DNA from: Marasmius tenuissimus
Lineage: Eukaryota > Basidiomycota > Agaricomycetes > Agaricales > Marasmiaceae
Reading direction: 5' to 3'
DNA length: 64,000 bases
NCBI GenBank assembly: GCA_029532415.1
Contig: JAQOTA010000070.1
Span: 310,001 to 374,000 of the forward strand
The notes under the pieces were generated by a model, which saw only the letters and a program-made list of their open reading frames with translations, was not told the DNA's origin and searched no databases. Below, piece by piece: positions 59,195-64,000 of the stretch. Numbering within the stretch: position 1 is the first letter of the stretch; every line of letters begins with the position of its first letter. Made by a program: the position numbers and the translations under genes.

Positions 59195-60151
59195 GGACTG
59201 ATGAAGCCTTTCCGTTATTCCATTCCAGTACGGCGTGCAAAGCATCTAGATAAAAGTCGTAAGAATCCAGAAAACCAGGAGATAGATTTATCTCGTACCC
59301 TGTGTATAAGGACGAATTCTTGTTTCCCGGATGTTCGACATTGGTGGGTATGTTCTGGACGTGTGTTGATAGATTTGTGGTGGTTGAGGAATATTAATTT
59401 GTTTCGATAGGGTATAGCGCAGCTAACAGAACTTGAGAACGCGAAAGCAGGGTGATATGACTGTAAAAGATTGTAGAGTAAGATAGTGAGCCACTCGAAG
59501 TTTTCTTGGAATGGTTGAGGTAGATGGTAAGAGATTAAGAGACGTGTCGTGAGATTATTTGGGTGGCCGTAGCAATAAGGTCGTGATTGTTTGTCGTACA
59601 AAAGTCCTTTGACGCAGTAGGACAATAAGAGGGTAAGCTGGTAAGCGCGGTCAAGTCGTGGTTGCCATGAGCAAATAGTGGGGCGCGTGGGACAATAGGA
59701 GCCACTCCGCACGTGAGTTTCGCGTGGTCGTTCCGTAAGACTTCCGAATCCGAACCTCCCTTGACTCCGACGACCACTGTGCTGGACCCACTTTGCGTGT
59801 TTCGAAGACGTTCCTCTCTTCGAAACATGATTCGGGCTATCATCTGCTATCGATTTAAGTTATTACAAATCTGCTATCTGAAGTCCGGAGCAAATATAAA
59901 TTTCCAGGCGGCTCTGTCACTGTGGGTCTCAAGCTCTGCTTTTCAGTGCGTTCCAATCTCACGAGGACCATAACTTCAATCTAGCCCATCCAAAATGCGT
60001 GATACAGCCAAACACGGAGAATTTACATGTCTCGGTCCTTCTTCGGTTCGGTAACAAACCGCATTGTTTTCCGATAAGTATATATAGAGGATCCTTGAGC
60101 ATCATTTCTCTGTACTCTTTGTACTCCCCTGCTCGTGTCCCTTTCCCTAGT
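59195..60151. other. Intergenic, no supported gene
   Basis: Upstream of the coiled-coil gene. Open frames on both strands (minus 59215-59712 is the longest) lack motifs and splice partners. Confidence 0.5.
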
Positions 60152-60386
60152 ATGGATCCGCCTCGAGTGGGTCTTTCATACAGCCTGGGATTGGCAACGG
60201 TGAGTGATCATTAAACGCCACCCTGAAAATCATCACTAATGCCAGACGATCCAGTTCCCAGTGTCGGCTGAGTACGCCGCAGCGCGCCTCGTACACGTGG
60301 AGCTCTTTTCCTACTGGAAGCCACGACTCCTACTCGTGTCATACATAGGGCGCTCCGCCTACCAGCATCTCAAGGGCTACCTATGA
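60152..60386 (+). CDS. Small protein gene, 62 residues, one intron
   Basis: Two exons (60152-60199, 60246-60386) with a clean 46-bp intron (GTGAGT ... CACTAATGCCAG, with a branch-site-like CTAAT) join in phase into 62 residues starting MDPPRVGLSYSLGLAT. The product has no signal peptide or known motif; the middle is slightly hydrophobic (YWKPRLLLVSYIG). The support is only the good ATG, the canonical splice sites and the phase-0 junction. It could be chance. Confidence 0.35.
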
Positions 60387-61450
60387 ATTGGTCCACCGAT
60401 GCTCCGGAAATTGACGAAACATCACTTCCAGACCGTCTCAGTCTGTGACGACCCTGTGAGCCACCTCTTCGAGCGACATTCAAGTCAACAGAAAGAACAG
60501 TCTGTCGCATGGCGCGGAGGGCCCTTTACCTCTCACAACGACTAGATGAGAAAATACAGTTATTGACCTGTGTGTTTAGCGGCAAGGTACGTTCATCACT
60601 CGGGGAGAACTCCATCGAATGCCTGTAAGAGAACGCTCGCCACAAGAATTCGTACGAGTCTCCAGAGCTCCAGGAATTCGATATACAACCCGGACATTGG
60701 ACCCATATCATGGCGAAGACAAGAAAGTAGCAAGCAATGGTCGATCCAGCGTCTCGATTGTGGTGTGCGAATGTTATCGGAACTACCAAAACACCGTCCA
60801 TCCTGTGCGCTTAATTTCTATTAACATCTGTGGTGTATATAATTGATCGACCGCGACTCTACACCTTTTCGCAGCCGAGACAAAAGGACCCTCCCTTATT
60901 GAACAGCTTAATTGCTTCCAGCGCCCGAGGTTAGCCCCCTTTCCTTCCTCAAATGCAAGAATTGTGGCGACTAATACCGACGAATACCTCTAACACAACT
61001 ACAGACGCGACTCAAGCTGACTCACACTGGTAGGCAAGGTGGTTCCGATATTGCCACCTGCCACCGTCGCAGCGTATACTCTACGCCCAGAGATCGAACA
61101 AGGAACCGGGTACGGATGAGATGGGACGAAAAGAAATCTTGTTGGCTACTACTAATATCTCGGTGCGCACGCAAGGGAACGAGTATCTACGGTCGCGAAG
61201 CAAACTACATCGTCAATCAGCTCAATCCTCAGACTCTCAAACGGTCTCAGTGAATTGGACCTTGCTTGCTGCTCCCTTGTCTTCTTCACAATATGGGCTC
61301 CGGTCGTAGTTCGAAGGTCCAGAACTTTGGCGACTCGTAAAGATTTCTTGTAGCGAGTCTTCCCTCGCGATTCTTTGCATCTCTCCCAATCCCTTGTAAT
61401 CACGCCATCTCATTCGAACTCTCAATGTCGGGAAATAGACGCGCTCCACA
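60387..61450. other. Intergenic, no supported gene
   Basis: An ATG frame at 60619-60846 (MPVRERSPQEFVRV...) and several short frames occur without motifs. I see no structure that points to a gene. Confidence 0.45.
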
Positions 61451-61978
61451 TCAAGCCTCACGGGTCGATTCCCATGTATCGCTCCCACCTAGTAATCCTG
61501 AGATGATTCTCAAGCTACAGACTGCTCTGTTTGGCATCGACTCGGATGTCACGTGCGGAGGTAGCGATCCGTCAGAACGCAGACATCTCCGCAACGAGGG
61601 GCGAATTATTTCGCAGTCCTCGAGCGTCTGGTCGTCGAAACGCCCCATGCCTGTCTCGAGTGAGGCACGTACTTTTGAGTCGGAGAATAGTAGTATGAGT
61701 GCGGAGCTTCTTGTTGTGGATTCTGCCGATGTTGGGGGGCTGGAACGTCTGGCCTCAGTGACAATGTTCAGCGTGGCGTTTGATGCCCACTCACCACTTG
61801 TGTTCCGTTGGGTCTCTTGCTTGAAGCAATCGCAAACTGGCTGAAGGCCTCGATAATAGGGTTTTCTGCATCGCGAGCATCTGTCCATTTGTTCGATGGC
61901 TAATCGAGGTTTGTGAGGGGGAGTCCAAAGTAAATCTCGTCTTTTAAAGGACGATTCGCCACCATTGGAGAGAGTCAT
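61451..61978 (-). CDS. Hypothetical 175-residue Cys-containing protein
   Basis: The unspliced frame opens with ATG (MTLSNGGESSFKRRD) and encodes 175 residues. A short cysteine cluster (CSRCRKPYYRGLQPVCDC) resembles half of a zinc knuckle. The rest is Ser/Thr/Arg-rich with no named domain. A 139-codon ATG frame on the plus strand (61425-61844) covers almost the same bases, so strand choice is uncertain; the Cys cluster tips it to minus. It may continue in further exons toward 61150. Confidence 0.35.
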   Translation of the reverse strand: MTLSNGGESSFKRRDLLWTPPHKPRLAIEQMDRCSRCRKPYYRGLQPVCDCFKQETQRNTSGEWASNATLNIVTEARRSSPPTSAESTTRSSALILLFSDSKVRASLETGMGRFDDQTLEDCEIIRPSLRRCLRSDGSLPPHVTSESMPNRAVCSLRIISGLLGGSDTWESTREA

Positions 61979-62762
61979 GGTCCTTGGACGCGTGAATGGT
62001 GTTTAACTTTGCAGCCATCCAATTGATCAGCTTGAGGGAACTAGGGACTTGCGTCTTGTGGTATCGGAGAAAACACAGCATCTTGGACCAGCTTGGACCT
62101 TGCTTGAACCACACCCCCATATCCGGTAAGTCTCTTGCCGTTTAAAGCAGAACGAGTCATGCATTCTCATCATTACCCAACTACCGCGTTAGACAACCGA
62201 CGAGATTGAGAGCAGCCAGTGATTCGCTATGAACGCGGCCCTGAGGACGATGATCGGACGACATTGATACTGCGTCGCTGCCCACTCTGTTCAAGTTTTG
62301 TGCAAGTTTTGTGCTGTTGTAAATTATTTAAATCAACGCGCTTTCGACTCGGTTGCGTGAATTTGAAAACCTCAGAGGGGTTGCACTGACTTGCACTAGA
62401 GCGTTTCAACCCCTGCTTATGCTTCAAGTTATGTTTATGATGTTGTGTTTATGATCTGGGTTTATATGACCATAGAGGTACCTCGCGGAGTTCTAGAAAC
62501 CCGGTATAAGCTCATAATCATAAGTATAAGCGTTATCTAGCCAAGAAATGAAACGCCCCACAATAATACGAAGGTCTAAATCCACGGCGGTGGCGTGGGT
62601 CCGTTGGTCCCGGCGCTAAGTTCGATCCCGCTTCCAAGCGCTCACAGCGCAATCATCCACAAATAAGTGCGCCACACTGGGCCCAAGCGCCTGCATCGGC
62701 AATCCTCTTCCCAACCTCGTCCGAACCCCTCACTTTCCTCCTCATCGTTCGAGGACGAGAAC
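61979..62762. other. Intergenic, no supported gene
   Basis: This covers the upstream region of the minus ORF at 61978 and of the plus gene at 62763. A direct repeat of CAAGTTTTGTG occurs at about 62291 and 62302. Nothing else is seen. Confidence 0.45.
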
Positions 62763-64000
62763 ATGCACACTCATCCTTTAACTATTGATTATCTTGGTAA
62801 GCGCTTCCAACATGGCTGGTAGTATCATGTGACAGGATCTTACTATCTAAGTACATCGTCTCTTCTATGAACAGGTTATGGGACTGCTTCCAGTCCAAAA
62901 AACAAGCACCAAACTGACAATCTGGTGTGCTCTCTCAGAAAGGGTCGAATGGTGATATCTGTGGAGCTTCCGTTTATCTGGGTACCCGATTCGATTGCCC
63001 CAGGAGCAAATACAGAGACGGTAGCCTACGCACTGGAGATTATAGTGAGTGATTGCTTTTTGAGATCAAATAACAATAATGCCCATTCTGAATTATCTTA
63101 GCACTCTCATATGCAAACTCTGAATTTTGAAGGCCCGAGTTGGGCCTACCTTGTACCGGTGTCAGACTCGGATTTCCGTATCGTGCAGAAACCTCGCCCT
63201 CTTTACAGCATCAAAATCTCCCCGTGGCTCCCCCTCGTGACCGAGGAAGAGATAGTTTGGAAGAGATGGGTGATGGAGGATCGCATGCTGGGCGAATGGA
63301 ACTGCAGAGAGGTCAGTGAGTGCCTTCAAACATCGCTTGCAAACGGCAGTGGCTAACTACATTCTAATGTAGTGGCTGACATCGGGGTGAACGATCGAGA
63401 CCTACAAATTCTGGAAAATACCATGGAAGGTCTCTTGGCGATAAAAGACGCAGGGCTGTTGCACGATATTTGTTTCGAACCACTGGCACACGTCATTCGG
63501 GATGAAATGATCGTAGGGATCGTCTATGAACCACCCACTGGAAGGATGATTGATTATAAGACCGCGCGATTGTGAGTGGGGGTTAGTGTCGAGCAACTGG
63601 TCGAGCCCACTGAACTGTGAACTCAAGGTTATGGATCTGTTCTGGCGCCTCAAGGAGAGTGGCTTGGTCTGGGCACCTTACTTCGGATGGGAGGACATCG
63701 AGGACATAAGCGAGACCTATTTCCACTCTAGCCTAGGCTGCTACCTCATGGTCGACGCAAAAGGCCAGGTTCGCTTCACCTACGACGGGGCAGGTTCTAT
63801 ACGAAAGTGGATCCCACAGCCAGGCTTAGCGCCCGACCAGGAGGACTACCTCCCAAACGAAAAAGCTATCAACTTCACCTTTGAGTATCTCAAAAGGACG
63901 GGGGTGAACTCCGCCACACCAACACAGCTACTATCGTATGAGCCCGTAACGCTCGTCCCGACCCTCCTACTCTCACAAGTCGAGGCATTCATGAAGTACG
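62763..64000 (+). CDS. Unrecognised spliced gene, 3' end cut by the window
   Basis: Exons 62763-62796, 62875-63044, 63102-63315 and 63373-63571 join in phase (MHTHPLTIDYLGYGTASS, LPFIWVPDSIAPGANTETVA, WAYLVPVSDSDFRIVQKPR, MADIGVNDRDLQILEN). The frame then meets TGA after TARL. Coding clearly resumes downstream (VMDLFWRLKESGLVWAPYFG to EAFMKY at the edge). The 56-bp intron ending at 63627 breaks the frame. A 22-bp removal (63572-63593, GTGAGT to TCGAG) keeps it and gives FNWSSPLNCELKVMD. So the junction is either an exceptionally small intron, a missed alternative or a lesion. GLLAIKDAGLLHDICFEPLA faintly recalls the catalytic-loop region of degenerate fungal kinases, but I would not assign that. 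Confidence 0.6.

Noticed and set aside
1..64000. CRISPR arrays, bacterial operons, rRNA genes
   Set aside because: None was seen. Gene structure is eukaryotic throughout and no regularly spaced short repeats exist.

Overview
The window is nuclear DNA of a filamentous basidiomycete, most likely an Agaricomycete. Genes are compact and broken by many introns of about 50-70 bp with GT/AG borders, coding exons are often tiny, and several families are ones known mainly from Agaricomycetes (TET/JBP-like oxygenase remnants, double RNase H1 N-terminal-like domains, a serpentine 7TM family, 16-cysteine thaumatins). No organism name can be read from the sequence. Gene models were built by joining open frames across splice sites with codon phase checked at each junction; no transcript or homology search was available.

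Left block (1-6.5 kb): three closely packed genes of expanded, poorly characterised families. They are a truncated TET/JBP-like oxygenase, a protein with two RNase H1 N-terminal (viroplasmin-like) domains, and a 943-residue SR-repeat protein with an acidic tail. The last two diverge from one 166-bp promoter. A GC-rich minisatellite and a dispersed repeat follow (6.5-7.3 kb).

Conserved block (7.4-25.4 kb): a secreted thaumatin-like protein, an OPT oligopeptide transporter, a DHHC palmitoyltransferase, a MYND-finger protein with an apparent 10-bp frameshift, a single-pass membrane protein and a conserved 892-residue low-complexity protein. The first five lie on the minus strand. Two microexons (7 and 6 nt) stand out.

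Accessory block (25.4-44 kb): gene-poor. It holds a tandem pair of 7TM genes damaged in complementary ways (one keeps its ATG but has several lesions, the other keeps an intact 341-codon frame but has GTG where the ATG should be), a 292-bp nested foldback element, a 65-residue Zn2Cys6 mini-protein, and long stretches without a supportable gene.

RNA and regulation block (44-59.2 kb): an Argonaute with a DEDD slicer tetrad, a full-length Zn2Cys6 transcription factor, the P-body protein Scd6/Lsm14 and a coiled-coil protein. Argonaute (small-RNA silencing) and Scd6 (translation repression and decapping) act in related steps of RNA control, though nothing here shows that they are co-regulated. The right end (60-64 kb) has a 62-residue ORF with one intron, a doubtful Cys-containing ORF and the 5' part of an unrecognised gene cut by the window edge.
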